A stretch of DNA of 64,000 nt from Anaerolineales bacterium. Its GTDB lineage: Bacteria; Chloroflexota; Anaerolineae; Anaerolineales; UBA11579. A program made the position numbers and the translations under genes. The notes beneath the pieces were generated by a model. The model worked only from the letters and a program-made list of their open reading frames with translations, made no database searches and was not told the DNA's origin. Where the stretch lies: contig CP075367.1 in assembly GCA_019454165.1 (NCBI GenBank), forward strand, positions 1,838,805 through 1,902,804. Reading direction: 5' to 3'. Below, piece after piece: positions 23,867 through 32,646 of this stretch (position 1 is the first letter of the stretch; each line of letters opens with the position of its first letter).

Positions 23867-24442
23867 CTATCCTTCGCTGTGCAGTTGAATACGCACAAGA
23901 GAATTATATACGGCACCGCTGGGTTTTAGTTGGCTCTCGAACAGCACAAGCTGTTCGAGAGCGCCGGTGATGGGCGGCACAGCCTGGCTTGCCAGTGCTG
24001 GCTCCAACGCGGCCAGCTGTGCTGGCCGCGCCTCGCGCCGTGCACGCGCCAGCGTGAGGTGTGGCGTGAAGGCGCGTGCCTCGCGCTCGAAGCCCAGCGC
24101 ATGCATCGCGTCCTCCACCTCGGCGGCCAACTGCGCCAGCGCAGTTGGCACCTGCAAGCCGGCCCAGACTACGCGCGGGCGGCGCAGGTTTGGGAATACG
24201 CCCAGGCCACTAAGCGCGATGGGCATGGCAGCATACCTGGCCGCGATCTCCTGCAGCGCCGCGCCAAGCGCAGGCACTTGGGCCGGCGCGATCTCGCCCA
24301 GGAACTTGAGCGTGAGGTGCATATTGCGCGGCAACACCCAACTGAGTGGCGTCTTGGTTAGCTTGCTGCGCAAACTCTGGCTCACTTCCGCCAGCGCGGC
24401 GCGCACATCCTCAGGCAGCTCGAAGGCAATAAAGGCCCGCAT
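23867..24442 (-). CDS. thpR: RNA 2',3'-cyclic phosphodiesterase
   Basis: 191 residues of the 2H phosphoesterase superfamily. Both catalytic HxTx motifs are present: HLTLKFLGEI (about residue 47) and HLTLARAR (about 126). The N-terminus RAFIAFELPEDVRAALAEV is the standard ThpR/LigT opening. The enzyme opens 2',3'-cyclic phosphate ends of RNA. It abuts the MocA-like gene by a one-base overlap and runs into rsfS, so it is in the same transcript. Confidence 0.92.
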   Translation of the reverse strand: MRAFIAFELPEDVRAALAEVSQSLRSKLTKTPLSWVLPRNMHLTLKFLGEIAPAQVPALGAALQEIAARYAAMPIALSGLGVFPNLRRPRVVWAGLQVPTALAQLAAEVEDAMHALGFEREARAFTPHLTLARARREARPAQLAALEPALASQAVPPITGALEQLVLFESQLKPSGAVYNSLVRIQLHSEG

Positions 24443-25032
24443 CAGCTGAAGAAGCGCAGCAGGCGCTCGTAATCCTCAGGCGTATCCACATCCAACGCCA
24501 GCGAGCTGTCAAGCCAGGGGAACCAGGTCACCTGATACTTTGAGAACAGAGCGCGGCCACCCACATCGCCTTCCAGGCCCTCAAAATCTGCAAAGGTGCT
24601 GCGGTCGAACAGGACCGGGTTGGTGCGCTTGCCGTCCACCAGCATCGCAATGATCGGCGGGCGCTGCTCGACGTAATGCTCCTGCAATGAGTCCAGCAGG
24701 CGCACCGGCAGCTGCGGCTGATCCACCACCATGAAGATGGCCGCCTGCGTCTCCGGCGGCAGGGCGGCCAACCCCGCTTTCACCGAACCGCTTTGCCCCT
24801 GTGCCCACTCGGGGTTGTGCACCTGCTGCACCGCCAGGCCGTGCAGCGCGGTCTTCACCTCGGCCGCCGCGGCCCCGGTGACCACGAGCACCGGCTCCAG
24901 CCGCGCCGCCAGGGCCGTCTCGGCGACCTGGCGTATAAAGGGCTTACCCTTCCAATCCAGTAACTGCTTGGGCTGGCCCAGCCGCTCTGAGCCACCCGCG
25001 GCCAGGATGATGCCAGCTACACGCTGACTCAT
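24442..25032 (-). CDS. MocA/MobA-like nucleotidyltransferase
   Basis: 196 residues. The N-terminal NTP-binding signature is IILAAGGSERLGQPKQLLDW, followed by KPFIRQVAETAL, VVTGAAAAEVKTAL and MVVDQPQLPVRLL, the pattern of molybdenum cofactor cytidylyltransferase (MocA) and relatives. The closeness of a molybdenum hydroxylase operon, and the fact that enzymes of that family normally carry the cytosine dinucleotide cofactor, make CTP:molybdopterin cytidylyltransferase the best guess. It overlaps both neighbours by 1-4 nt. Confidence 0.82.
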   Translation of the reverse strand: MSQRVAGIILAAGGSERLGQPKQLLDWKGKPFIRQVAETALAARLEPVLVVTGAAAAEVKTALHGLAVQQVHNPEWAQGQSGSVKAGLAALPPETQAAIFMVVDQPQLPVRLLDSLQEHYVEQRPPIIAMLVDGKRTNPVLFDRSTFADFEGLEGDVGGRALFSKYQVTWFPWLDSSLALDVDTPEDYERLLRFFS

Positions 25033-25931
25033 GCTGGCCGCCCAAGGAACTCGACCAGCAGCGGATTCACCACCTCGGGGCGATTAAAGTGGGGGATATG
25101 CCTGGCCTCCGCGATCGGGTGAAACTCGGCCTGCGGCACCAGCTTGACGAAGGTCTGCGCATGGCGGAACGGCACGGTCTCGTCCAGTTCGCCCCAGATG
25201 AGCTGCACCGGCTTGTTGCCCGCCCCAACCCGCTCGTACAGCAACAAGTCCTCATCCAGCATCCCGCTGCGCAGCGAGGAGAGCAGGGCGCGCTTGAAGC
25301 CGCGGTACTTCATCTGCTCAAAATAGCGCTGCGAGAACGAAGCGATCGCCTCAGGCGTGGGTTGGTAAAAATCAGCCAGCATACTTTCAAACAGGGTCTT
25401 GCGCCCCATGCGGCCAAAGGCGCCTAGCAGCAGCTCACCCACACCGGGCCAGAACACCGCCTTGACCGCCGGTGGCAGGCCAAGATCAAAACCAGCCGGA
25501 TCGATAAAGCTCAGCTTATGCACGCGCTTCGGAAAACGAAAGGCGAACTCGGCCGCGATCACGCCGCCCATCGAGAGCGATACGAGGCTGGCTTGCGGGA
25601 TCTTGAGCGCATCCAGCAACTCCGCCAGCTGGCGCACGAACAAGGCTTTGTCGTAGCGCGCTTCCGGGCGGTCAGACCAGCCGCGCCCGTACAGGTCAAA
25701 GCGGGTCACGCGGAAGCCGGCCGCGGCCAAGGCCGCAAAGGTTGGGTCCCAAATGAAGCTGGGCATGGAGAAGCCATGCAGCAGCACGACCGGTTGGCCC
25801 GCGGGCGGGCCGGCCTGCTCATAATATGTCTTGCCGTCAGAGAGTTGCGCCAGCGCGCCGGGCAGGTGGGCGCGGTTCTCGCGGCCAAGCCGCTGCCGTT
25901 CGCCGTAGAGAACGCGCTCGACAAATGACAT
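25029..25931 (-). CDS. Alpha/beta hydrolase
   Basis: 300 residues. The nucleophile elbow is LVSLSMGGVIAAEFA (Ser), the acid is probably the Asp in WGELDETVPF and the base the His in ARHIPHFNRPE. The oxyanion region is VVLLHGFSMPSFIWDP. This is the MhpC/haloperoxidase-like fold. It sits between the MocA-like gene and the molybdopterin subunit with minimal spacing, so it may hydrolyse a product of the hydroxylase, for example a lactone or amide; this is contextual only. No signal peptide. Confidence 0.85.
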   Translation of the reverse strand: MSFVERVLYGERQRLGRENRAHLPGALAQLSDGKTYYEQAGPPAGQPVVLLHGFSMPSFIWDPTFAALAAAGFRVTRFDLYGRGWSDRPEARYDKALFVRQLAELLDALKIPQASLVSLSMGGVIAAEFAFRFPKRVHKLSFIDPAGFDLGLPPAVKAVFWPGVGELLLGAFGRMGRKTLFESMLADFYQPTPEAIASFSQRYFEQMKYRGFKRALLSSLRSGMLDEDLLLYERVGAGNKPVQLIWGELDETVPFRHAQTFVKLVPQAEFHPIAEARHIPHFNRPEVVNPLLVEFLGRPA

Positions 25932-25935
25932 GCGA

Positions 25936-28179
25936 TTAGCCGGGCAGCTTGCCCAGGGCGCGCAGCACGCGTTCCGGTATCAGCGGGAACTGGTCTATCC
26001 ACACGCCGGTGGCATCGTACACCGCGGCGGTCACCGCGGGCGAGAAAGGGATGTACGGCATTTCAGCCATGCCGCGCACACCCCACGGGCCGTTGGGGTC
26101 CGGGAATTCCAAGATCAGCGACTGCACGCGGTCAGGCACATCCATCACGGTAGGGATCAGATAGTTGGAGAAGTACGGCGTCTTGGTGTACCCGCCTTCT
26201 TGAATAAAGTTCTCCATCAAGGTATAGCCCGCCGCCTGCACCACCGCCCCCTCGATCTGGCCTTCGATCTGCTGCGGGTTGATGGCTTTGCCCACATCGT
26301 CAGCGCAGATCACATCGGTGATATGCACATGGCCGGTCTGGGTATCCACTTCCACTGCCACCGCTTCGGCCACGTAGCCGTAGGCAAAGATCGGGTCGCC
26401 CTGGCCGGTCTCGGCGTCCAGCAGCGTGGTGGGCGGCGGTGTGTATTTGAATTCGGCGATGGCGGGGCGTTCTTCGTTCTGCCATTGCGCCAGCGCGGCA
26501 TCCGCTGCGCCGCGGATGGCATTGCCCGCCATGAAGGTGAGCCGTGACGCCGACGCCGAGCCCGAGTCGCCTGTGACGGCGGTATCCGCCACTACCATCT
26601 CGACCTTTTCCACCGGTACGCCCACGGCATCCGCCGCCATTTGGCGGAAGGCGGTGTGTGCCCCCTGCCCCACATCCGAGCCGGCCTGGTGCAGCACCAC
26701 GCGTTCGATCTCGGCCGCGCCGTGGATCTCGATCGTGGCCCAGGCGCGCTCCGGGAATCCAAAGGAGAAGCCTACATTCTTGAAACCACAGGCAAAGCCC
26801 ACGCCGCGCTTGATGTGCGCAGCCGGCGCGGGCAGCTGCGGCCATGCGCCGGTTGCCCGCTGCCATTCGCCGGACTGCTCTTGCCACCCAGCGGCGCGGG
26901 CACAGGCATCCACCACCTTATCCAGCGAGACACCCGGCGGCTGCGTCGCGCCGGTCGCCAAAATGTCGCCATCCAGCGCCATGTTGAGCATGCGCAGCTT
27001 GACCGGATCCATGCCCAGCGCATCCGCCAGTTTGTTGATCTGCGACTCAGACGCAAACGCGCCCTGCGGGCCACCAAAGCCGCGGAAGGCGCCGTTAGGA
27101 ATGTTGTTGGTGTAGACCGTGCAGGCGTCCACATGCACATGCGGGATGACATATGGGCCGGTGGCCAGCAAGGTGGCGTTGCCCAGCACCTTCACCGAAG
27201 TATAGATATATGGCCCTGAATCAGCGATCACTTCTGATTTGGCGGCAATGATCTTGCCGTCTTTGGTTGCGCCCCACTTGGAGCGAATGATATACGGGTG
27301 ACGCTTGTGATGCCCGATCATGGACTCGTAGCGCGACCAGATGATCTTGACCGGGCGATGAATGCCGCGCTGGTGCAGACGCCAGGCCGCTAAGCCCAGC
27401 ACGATCTGAATCGACATGTCCTCGCGCCCGCCGAACGCGCCGCCGATGGCCGGGTGGATGACGCGCACTTGCTCGTCTGCCAAGCCCAGCGCATGGGCGA
27501 TGGCCATGCGCTCTTCATGCGCCCACTGGCCCGCCACCTCCACAGTGACGCGGCCCTGCTCATCGATATAGCCCAGGCCGGCCTCGGGCGCCAGGTAGGC
27601 GTGCTCCTGCACCGGCGTGCGGTACTCGCCTTCGACAATGACATCGGCTTGGGCGAAAGCCGCCTCAATGTCGCCGCCATAACGCACACGGTAGCGGTGA
27701 TAGGTATTGTCGCTATCGGGATGAATGCGCAGCGCGTCCGCCGTCATGGCCGCTTCCGGGTCAGACAACACCGGCAGGTCTTGGTACTCTACTTTGATGA
27801 GGTCACGCGCCCGGGCGGCGATGGCTTCGGTCTCAGCGACGATGAAGGCCACCTGGTCGCCCACGAAGCGCACTCGCTCGGCATACGGCTTGCTGGAACC
27901 CGGCCCGCACAACACCGGCTGGTCTTGTACCATCAGGCCGTATTCGTTGACCGGCACATCCTTGGCGGTGAAGATAGCGACGACGCCAGGCAGCGCTTCG
28001 GCTTCGGCCGTGTTAATGGAATGGATGATGGCATGCGGCCGCCCGGCGAACAGCACCTTGGCGTGCAACTGCTCCGGCTTGTTGATGTCGCCCGGGTACA
28101 GGGTTTGGCCGGTCACCTTGCCATGCGCATCAATGCGCCCGTGTGACTGGCCGATGGCAGAGGTGCGGTTTCTGTGCAT
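25936..28179 (-). CDS. Molybdopterin-binding subunit of a xanthine dehydrogenase-family hydroxylase
   Basis: 747 residues. Domain order is the Ald_Xan_dh_C hammerhead (GQTLYPGDINKPEQLHAKVL) then the molybdopterin domains, with IGGAFGGREDMSIQ, the substrate-pocket NGAFRGFGGPQGAF and GSDVGQGAHTAFRQMA. The expected catalytic Glu near the C-terminus is in GVRGMAEMPYIPFS, equivalent to the GxGE of this family. The AFRGFG motif resembles xanthine/purine hydroxylases rather than CO dehydrogenase, which has AYRCSFR. It works with the FAD/2Fe-2S protein encoded upstream. Its ATG overlaps the small membrane gene by one base (TAATG). Confidence 0.9.
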   Translation of the reverse strand: MHRNRTSAIGQSHGRIDAHGKVTGQTLYPGDINKPEQLHAKVLFAGRPHAIIHSINTAEAEALPGVVAIFTAKDVPVNEYGLMVQDQPVLCGPGSSKPYAERVRFVGDQVAFIVAETEAIAARARDLIKVEYQDLPVLSDPEAAMTADALRIHPDSDNTYHRYRVRYGGDIEAAFAQADVIVEGEYRTPVQEHAYLAPEAGLGYIDEQGRVTVEVAGQWAHEERMAIAHALGLADEQVRVIHPAIGGAFGGREDMSIQIVLGLAAWRLHQRGIHRPVKIIWSRYESMIGHHKRHPYIIRSKWGATKDGKIIAAKSEVIADSGPYIYTSVKVLGNATLLATGPYVIPHVHVDACTVYTNNIPNGAFRGFGGPQGAFASESQINKLADALGMDPVKLRMLNMALDGDILATGATQPPGVSLDKVVDACARAAGWQEQSGEWQRATGAWPQLPAPAAHIKRGVGFACGFKNVGFSFGFPERAWATIEIHGAAEIERVVLHQAGSDVGQGAHTAFRQMAADAVGVPVEKVEMVVADTAVTGDSGSASASRLTFMAGNAIRGAADAALAQWQNEERPAIAEFKYTPPPTTLLDAETGQGDPIFAYGYVAEAVAVEVDTQTGHVHITDVICADDVGKAINPQQIEGQIEGAVVQAAGYTLMENFIQEGGYTKTPYFSNYLIPTVMDVPDRVQSLILEFPDPNGPWGVRGMAEMPYIPFSPAVTAAVYDATGVWIDQFPLIPERVLRALGKLPG

Positions 28180-28517
28180 TATTCGTAACGCCCGCGCGTC
28201 ATGGTGGCCACCTCTTCATTCAGCGGGCCACCCGCCAGGGAATACACAATAGACCCCAGGATGGAGAAGATCAGATACAGAAGAATCGTAAGCACCAAGG
28301 TGAACAGGCCCTTGAAGTAGGGGCTCGTCAGCAGGGCCGGGTTGGCGCGTGCGCCCTGGGCCAACGTTTCATTGCTGGCTAAGGCCCAGGCAATAATGAC
28401 ATCGCTGAAGCCATAGGCCACCACTGGCAGAATAATGAGCAGGATGCAGCCAATGCCGCGCCAAATGGGGTGCACACGCCACGGAAAGGGGTCACGGGAA
28501 GGTTTTCGTAAAAGCAT
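28179..28517 (-). CDS. Small membrane protein between hydroxylase subunit genes
   Basis: 112 residues from ATG 28517 (MLLRKPSRDPFPWRVHPI), with GGAG upstream. Three hydrophobic segments can be seen: RGIGCILLIILPVVAYGF, a middle stretch (about residues 35-45), and FTLVLTILLYLIFSILGSIV. The end is charged (NEEVATMTRGRYE). I do not recognise a family. It lies 2 nt after the FAD/FeS subunit and overlaps the molybdopterin subunit start, so it is firmly inside the hydroxylase operon and may tether the enzyme to the membrane. Confidence 0.75.
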   Translation of the reverse strand: MLLRKPSRDPFPWRVHPIWRGIGCILLIILPVVAYGFSDVIIAWALASNETLAQGARANPALLTSPYFKGLFTLVLTILLYLIFSILGSIVYSLAGGPLNEEVATMTRGRYE

Positions 28518-28519
28518 AC

Positions 28520-29935
28520 TTACTCCACAGACTGCGCAATGGCGCCAGCGCTCTCGATGGCGTCCAATATTTTGTAGTAACCAGTGCAGCGGCACAGGTT
28601 GCCCGCCACGGCTTCCTTGGCCTGCTGGCGGCTGGGCTGCGGATGCTCCCGCACCAGCATAGCCGCCGACATGACGAAGCCCGGCGTGCAATAGCCGCAC
28701 TGCACCGCAGCATGCTCAATGAAGGCCTGCTGGACGGGGTGGAGGCGGCCGTCTTCAGCGGCCAGACCCTCGATCGTCACGATGTGCGTACCATGTGCCC
28801 GCGGGGCGGGCACCAGGCAGCTCATCACCGCCTTGCCATCCATGAACACCGTACACGCGCCACACTCCCCTTCGGCGCAGCCCTCTTTGGTGCCGGTCAG
28901 CAACGCATCCTCGCGCAACAGGCGCAGCAGGGTCTTTTCGTGGCCCGTCTCAAAGGAATACGGCTGGTCATTGATGACTGTAGAAATTGGCCCGTCGGCA
29001 GGTTGGCTGGCCAGCTGTCCCCTCTGCGAGTGTTCCGCAAGCAATACTGGCTTTTCAGGAATCCGCACTGGCTGCTGGCTGGCGGCCAGCTCCTCCAGAA
29101 GGCGGGCAGCGGCCACGCGCACCATCTCGCGCCGGTAATCCGCCGAGCTGCGGATATCGCCGATCGGGCTGGCAGCGGCCTGGGTCAGCGCCGCCGCCTG
29201 GGCGATGGTATCCGCACTCAGGGTCTTGCCGGCCAAGTAGGCTTCCGCCTCAGGGGCACGAATGATCGTAGGCGCCACCGCCCCGAGGGCGATGGCGGCG
29301 CTAGCCACCTTGTCGCCATCCATGCTCAGCACAATGGCCGCATTGATCACCGAGATGGCCTGGGCGCGGCGCAGGGTCATGCGCATGAAGGCGCCCCGCT
29401 GCCTAGCCGGGTCGAGCGCCGGGAAGTGAATATCCACCAGCATCTCATCCGGCTGCATCACGGTTTTGCGCACGCCGGTATAGAACTCGGCCAGCGGCAC
29501 CATGCGCTCGCCGCCCTGCGAGCGCAGCACGACGCTAGCGTCCAAAGCCATCAGGGCTGGGATGGTGTCGTTGGCGGGGGAGGCGGTGATCAGGTTGCCG
29601 GCCACCGTGCTGCGGTTGCGGATCTGCGGCGCGCCGACTTCATAAGCCGCCTGCGCCAGCGGCAGCGCCTGCTGGCGCAGCAGCGGGCTGGCGGCACAAT
29701 CATTGTGCGTCACCAGCGCGCCAAGGTGGATACGGCCCTCGGCATCCTGCGTAATGGCATCCAAGCCAGGGATGCGGGTGACATCGATCAGGGTGTGGAC
29801 ATTCTTGCGCGCCCCCAGCTCATATTCGATGATGAGGTCGGTAGCGCCGGCTACGATGCGCGCCGCCGTGCCGTGCTCGACAAGAGCCGCCAACGCTTCG
29901 TCAACAGTGGATGCAGTGATGTAGTGGGACCACAT
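28520..29935 (-). CDS. Fused FAD-binding and 2Fe-2S subunit of molybdenum hydroxylase
   Basis: 471 residues. Residues about 1-285 are a CoxM/XdhB-type FAD domain with AGATDLIIEYELG and TVAGNLITASPANDTIPALM. Residues about 310-471 are a CoxS/XdhC-type iron-sulfur protein: the plant-type cluster CAEGECGACTVFMDGKAVMSC and the second cluster CGYCTPGF with CRCTGYYKIL. The two are separate proteins in many bacteria, and in eukaryotic xanthine dehydrogenase the order is FeS then FAD, so this FAD-FeS order is a different fusion. It passes electrons from the molybdenum site to FAD and an unknown acceptor. First gene of the operon. Confidence 0.92.
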   Translation of the reverse strand: MWSHYITASTVDEALAALVEHGTAARIVAGATDLIIEYELGARKNVHTLIDVTRIPGLDAITQDAEGRIHLGALVTHNDCAASPLLRQQALPLAQAAYEVGAPQIRNRSTVAGNLITASPANDTIPALMALDASVVLRSQGGERMVPLAEFYTGVRKTVMQPDEMLVDIHFPALDPARQRGAFMRMTLRRAQAISVINAAIVLSMDGDKVASAAIALGAVAPTIIRAPEAEAYLAGKTLSADTIAQAAALTQAAASPIGDIRSSADYRREMVRVAAARLLEELAASQQPVRIPEKPVLLAEHSQRGQLASQPADGPISTVINDQPYSFETGHEKTLLRLLREDALLTGTKEGCAEGECGACTVFMDGKAVMSCLVPAPRAHGTHIVTIEGLAAEDGRLHPVQQAFIEHAAVQCGYCTPGFVMSAAMLVREHPQPSRQQAKEAVAGNLCRCTGYYKILDAIESAGAIAQSVE

Positions 29936-29944
29936 GAGGCGCTA

Positions 29945-29950
29945 ATTATA
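29945..29950 (-). promoter_or_regulatory. -10 box close to the hydroxylase operon start
   Basis: Minus strand TATAAT, 9 nt before the ATG at 29935; no Shine-Dalgarno in between. A -35 match is poor. Confidence 0.45.
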
Positions 29951-30011
29951 CGCCTCGCTCTATCATTACTTTTGAAAGCACACCAACATGCTTTGGAAGA
30001 CAGAGTGAATG

Positions 30012-30578
30012 CTATTTAGGCACAACAGCAGAGGCTTGTTGCGCTAACTGGCGTACGGTTTCCAAACGCGCTTCATCTTCCGGCTCGCCATTGCTGGCCA
30101 GCATCAGCGTATTCTCGGCCGCCTGCAGGATGCCGCTGGCTTCACGACCATCCATCGCCAGCAAAGGCGCTGGCCCCCAGCCTCCGATGGCGACCCGCGT
30201 GCGGCCGGCGGGCCAACGCGCCAACGCCAGCCAGGCGCCATCGGTCTGATAAAAGTCCAGCCGGGCCGCGGTGCTAAAGTGCAGGCCCACCACAGCCGGC
30301 TCGCCCGCGGTGGCGCGCAGCGCCAGCCAATTTCCATAACTTTGAGTGGCGCCGTCTTGCAGCTCCAGCTCGGCGTCGAGCGCCAGTATGGCCGTCGCCA
30401 ACCGCGAGTCGCCCGCGGCGGCCAGCAGCCAAGCTACGGCCGGTTGGCCGTGGGCCGCCTGCGCTTCGCCGCCGATGGCCTCGCGCAGCGCTGGCTGCAG
30501 GCCTTCGGCCTCCGCCAGCGCTTCCAAACTAGCGGACATATCCATTCGCAGGGTGTTGCCCTTCAGGGTTACGCTCAT
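30012..30578 (-). CDS. Degenerate FAD-subunit-like protein of the CoxM C-terminal type
   Basis: 188 residues. The middle and C-terminus follow the pattern of the later part of CoxM/XdhB proteins: GDSRLATAILALDAELELQD, then VVGLHFSTAARLDFYQ, WLALARWPAGRTRVAIGGWG, and LLAMDGREASGILQAAENTL. The two FAD-binding loops (AGxTDL and TxxGN) are absent, so it should not bind FAD in the usual way. It lies 76 nt upstream of the fused subunit gene, same strand, and starts one base after the thioesterase stop (TAGCGATG). It may be a remnant or a structural partner. The homology call is tentative. Confidence 0.5.
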   Translation of the reverse strand: MSVTLKGNTLRMDMSASLEALAEAEGLQPALREAIGGEAQAAHGQPAVAWLLAAAGDSRLATAILALDAELELQDGATQSYGNWLALRATAGEPAVVGLHFSTAARLDFYQTDGAWLALARWPAGRTRVAIGGWGPAPLLAMDGREASGILQAAENTLMLASNGEPEDEARLETVRQLAQQASAVVPK

Positions 30579-30580
30579 CG

Positions 30581-31060
30581 CTATTCAGTATCCGGGTACA
30601 CGCGCCAACCCAACTCTTCCAGGGCCACGCCTTCCAGATCCTCAGGAGGCAGGGCCACCATCAAGGCTTCGCCTTCAGCCAGCAGCTCACCGCTTGCGTC
30701 AAAGATCACAGTATGTGCTTCGGCCACGCGGCCGCGGTCTTTCACGGCCACCCCAGTAATGCGCAGGGGCTGCTCCACGGGTACATGCTTACGGTACTTA
30801 GTAGTAAGGCGAGCGGTGTACATAAAGCGATTGTGGTCCTTGAGCATAAAGACACGGCTAACAGCCTCATCCATGATGGTGCTGATGACGCCGCCGTGCA
30901 CAATACCCGGGTAGCCTTCATACACCTTGGGTACGCTGTACTCCCCCACCACGCCACCCTCTGTGTCTGGGTCAGCATAGAACTCCAGCTTCAAGCCGAT
31001 CGGGTTCTCCATGCCACACGCAAAGCAATTGCGTGAGTTGGGGAGTTTGTTTTTAAGCAT
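30581..31060 (-). CDS. PaaI-type hotdog thioesterase
   Basis: 159 residues. RNCFACGMENPIGLKLEF is the usual opening of this hotdog class, followed by the catalytic-helix region YPGIVHGGVISTIMDEAVSR with the HGG loop and Asp. LTTKYRKHVPVEQPLRITG is the second conserved block. The proteins hydrolyse acyl-CoA thioesters as dimers or tetramers. It stands one base after cofC in the same operon; a link to F420 is not known. GGGAG precedes the start. Confidence 0.85.
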   Translation of the reverse strand: MLKNKLPNSRNCFACGMENPIGLKLEFYADPDTEGGVVGEYSVPKVYEGYPGIVHGGVISTIMDEAVSRVFMLKDHNRFMYTARLTTKYRKHVPVEQPLRITGVAVKDRGRVAEAHTVIFDASGELLAEGEALMVALPPEDLEGVALEELGWRVYPDTE

Positions 31061-31061
31061 G

Positions 31062-31673
31062 TTAATGCTGCTCCCTTGCTTGCATCAGTTGCAAGAAATC
31101 AAGATCCTCCGGCACATCCACATCCCGCGCCAATGAAGGCAGCTCGAGCACATGCAGTTGTGCACCGCTGGCCTCCGCTCGTGCGCTGTGCGCCTGGAAT
31201 GAGCCCGGGCCGAACTCATATTCGATCTGCCCGACCGGGTTGATATACAGGGCGTTCGTTCCCTCGTGATGATGATCCGGAGCGATCACTACCGCCGGCG
31301 CGCTGCTGCCGGCTTGCAGCATGGCGCTCACATCCACGGGGCTGAGCTGTGGCAGATCGGCCGGCACCACCAGCACGCTGGTGGCCGTATAGGTTTTCGC
31401 CACGGCGGTGGCGCGTTGCAGCGCTACGTTGAGATGCGGCGCGCCATCCTCCTGCAGCGTGCGGGCGCCGTGCTCACGCGCCAGCGCCAAAGCCGCCGGA
31501 TCGCGGCTGACCACCAGCACCTCGCCCAGCTCAGCCACGTTCTTGAGCATGTCGATGGTGTGCAGCAGCATGCGCTCGTTCAATGCGGCGCGGTCATCTT
31601 CGGAAAGCACGGACGCCAGGCGAGATTTGCCGCGGCGCAAAGGTTTAACGGGAACGATGGCCCAGATCGACAT
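31062..31673 (-). CDS. cofC: 2-phospho-L-lactate (or PEP) guanylyltransferase
   Basis: 203 residues. MSIWAIVPVKPLRRGKSRLA is the diagnostic N-terminus, followed by LSEDDRAALNERMLLHTIDM, VLVVPADLPQLSPVDV and PDHHHEGTNALYINP. CofC activates 2-phospholactate or phosphoenolpyruvate with GTP to make the donor used by CofD in coenzyme F420 assembly. AAGGAG lies before the ATG. It follows cofD by 29 nt and is one of five recognisable F420 genes in this stretch. Confidence 0.93.
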   Translation of the reverse strand: MSIWAIVPVKPLRRGKSRLASVLSEDDRAALNERMLLHTIDMLKNVAELGEVLVVSRDPAALALAREHGARTLQEDGAPHLNVALQRATAVAKTYTATSVLVVPADLPQLSPVDVSAMLQAGSSAPAVVIAPDHHHEGTNALYINPVGQIEYEFGPGSFQAHSARAEASGAQLHVLELPSLARDVDVPEDLDFLQLMQAREQH

Positions 31674-31702
31674 CTATACTCCTTGATGCGCAATAGAGAG
31701 GG

Positions 31703-32638
31703 TCATGCCGCCAATAGTTGGCTGCTGAAGGCGAGCACTTCGCTCGCCAGTTGAGCACGGTCGGTGCGGTCTTTCATCACCGTAGCGGTCACCAGGGGCA
31801 TTATACCGAGCGCGGCAATAGCTTCGCTGTGCGCTGCATCCACCTCATCGAACACAAAGCCGCGCAGCAAGCCGCCATAATGCTGGGCCACTGCCAGCGC
31901 ACTGGGCAGGATGCCCAGCTCGCTGAACATCTTGGCGGCCGGCCCCTTCAGGGCCTGCCCGCCAATGATGGGCGAGACAGCCACGATGGGCTTCGCCGCC
32001 AACGCGGCCTGCAAGCCCGGCACGGCCAGGATCGGCGCTACGCTCACCCACGGGTTGGATGGGCACACCACCATCAGGTCGGCCGCCGCCACCGCATCCA
32101 GCACGCCGGGCGCTGGCCGCGCTTGCTCCACGCCATCGAAGCGAAACGAACTGACCGCTGGCTCACAACGCCGCGCCACGAAATACTCCTGAAAGGCCAA
32201 CTCGCCTTCGTTCGTCTGTACGAAGGTGCGTACCGGCTGGTCACTCATCGGCAAAACCCGGGCGCGGATGCCCCAAGCGCGGCAAAAATCCGCCGTGATA
32301 GCACTCAGTGTGTCGCCGGCCCGCAGGCGGCGGGTGCGCTCCAGATGCGTGCCCAGGTCGCGGTCACCCAGCCAGAACCAGGTCGGCCCGCCCAGCACCT
32401 CGACACTGCTCATGGCCTGCTGGGTTTCGCCCACGCGGCCCCAGCCGGTTTGCGGGTTGGCCAGGCCGGCCAGGGTGTAGCACACCGTATCCAGGTCAGG
32501 GCAGATCGTGAGCCCAAAGTGCTCAAAATCATCCCCCGTATTGACAATGATCGTCAGGTCTTCGGGCGGCAGCACTTGCGCCAGGCCATCGGCCAACTTG
32601 GCGCCGCCCACCCCACCAGCCAGTGCAACAACTTTCAT
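31703..32638 (-). CDS. cofD: 2-phospho-L-lactate transferase of F420 biosynthesis
   Basis: 311 residues from ATG 32638; the open frame extends upstream into the neighbouring gene but the family starts at MKVVALAGGVGGAKLADGLA. Other hallmarks are IIVNTGDDFEHFGLTICPDL, GDRDLGTHLERT and VCPSNPWVSVAPILAVPG. CofD joins the lactyl- or PEP-derived phosphate unit to the deazaflavin FO, giving (dehydro-)F420-0. AGGAA serves as ribosome site. It begins 8 nt after the gamma-glutamyl hydrolase gene, an unusual neighbour. Confidence 0.95.
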   Translation of the reverse strand: MKVVALAGGVGGAKLADGLAQVLPPEDLTIIVNTGDDFEHFGLTICPDLDTVCYTLAGLANPQTGWGRVGETQQAMSSVEVLGGPTWFWLGDRDLGTHLERTRRLRAGDTLSAITADFCRAWGIRARVLPMSDQPVRTFVQTNEGELAFQEYFVARRCEPAVSSFRFDGVEQARPAPGVLDAVAAADLMVVCPSNPWVSVAPILAVPGLQAALAAKPIVAVSPIIGGQALKGPAAKMFSELGILPSALAVAQHYGGLLRGFVFDEVDAAHSEAIAALGIMPLVTATVMKDRTDRAQLASEVLAFSSQLLAA

Positions 32639-32646
32639 TGACGTTC

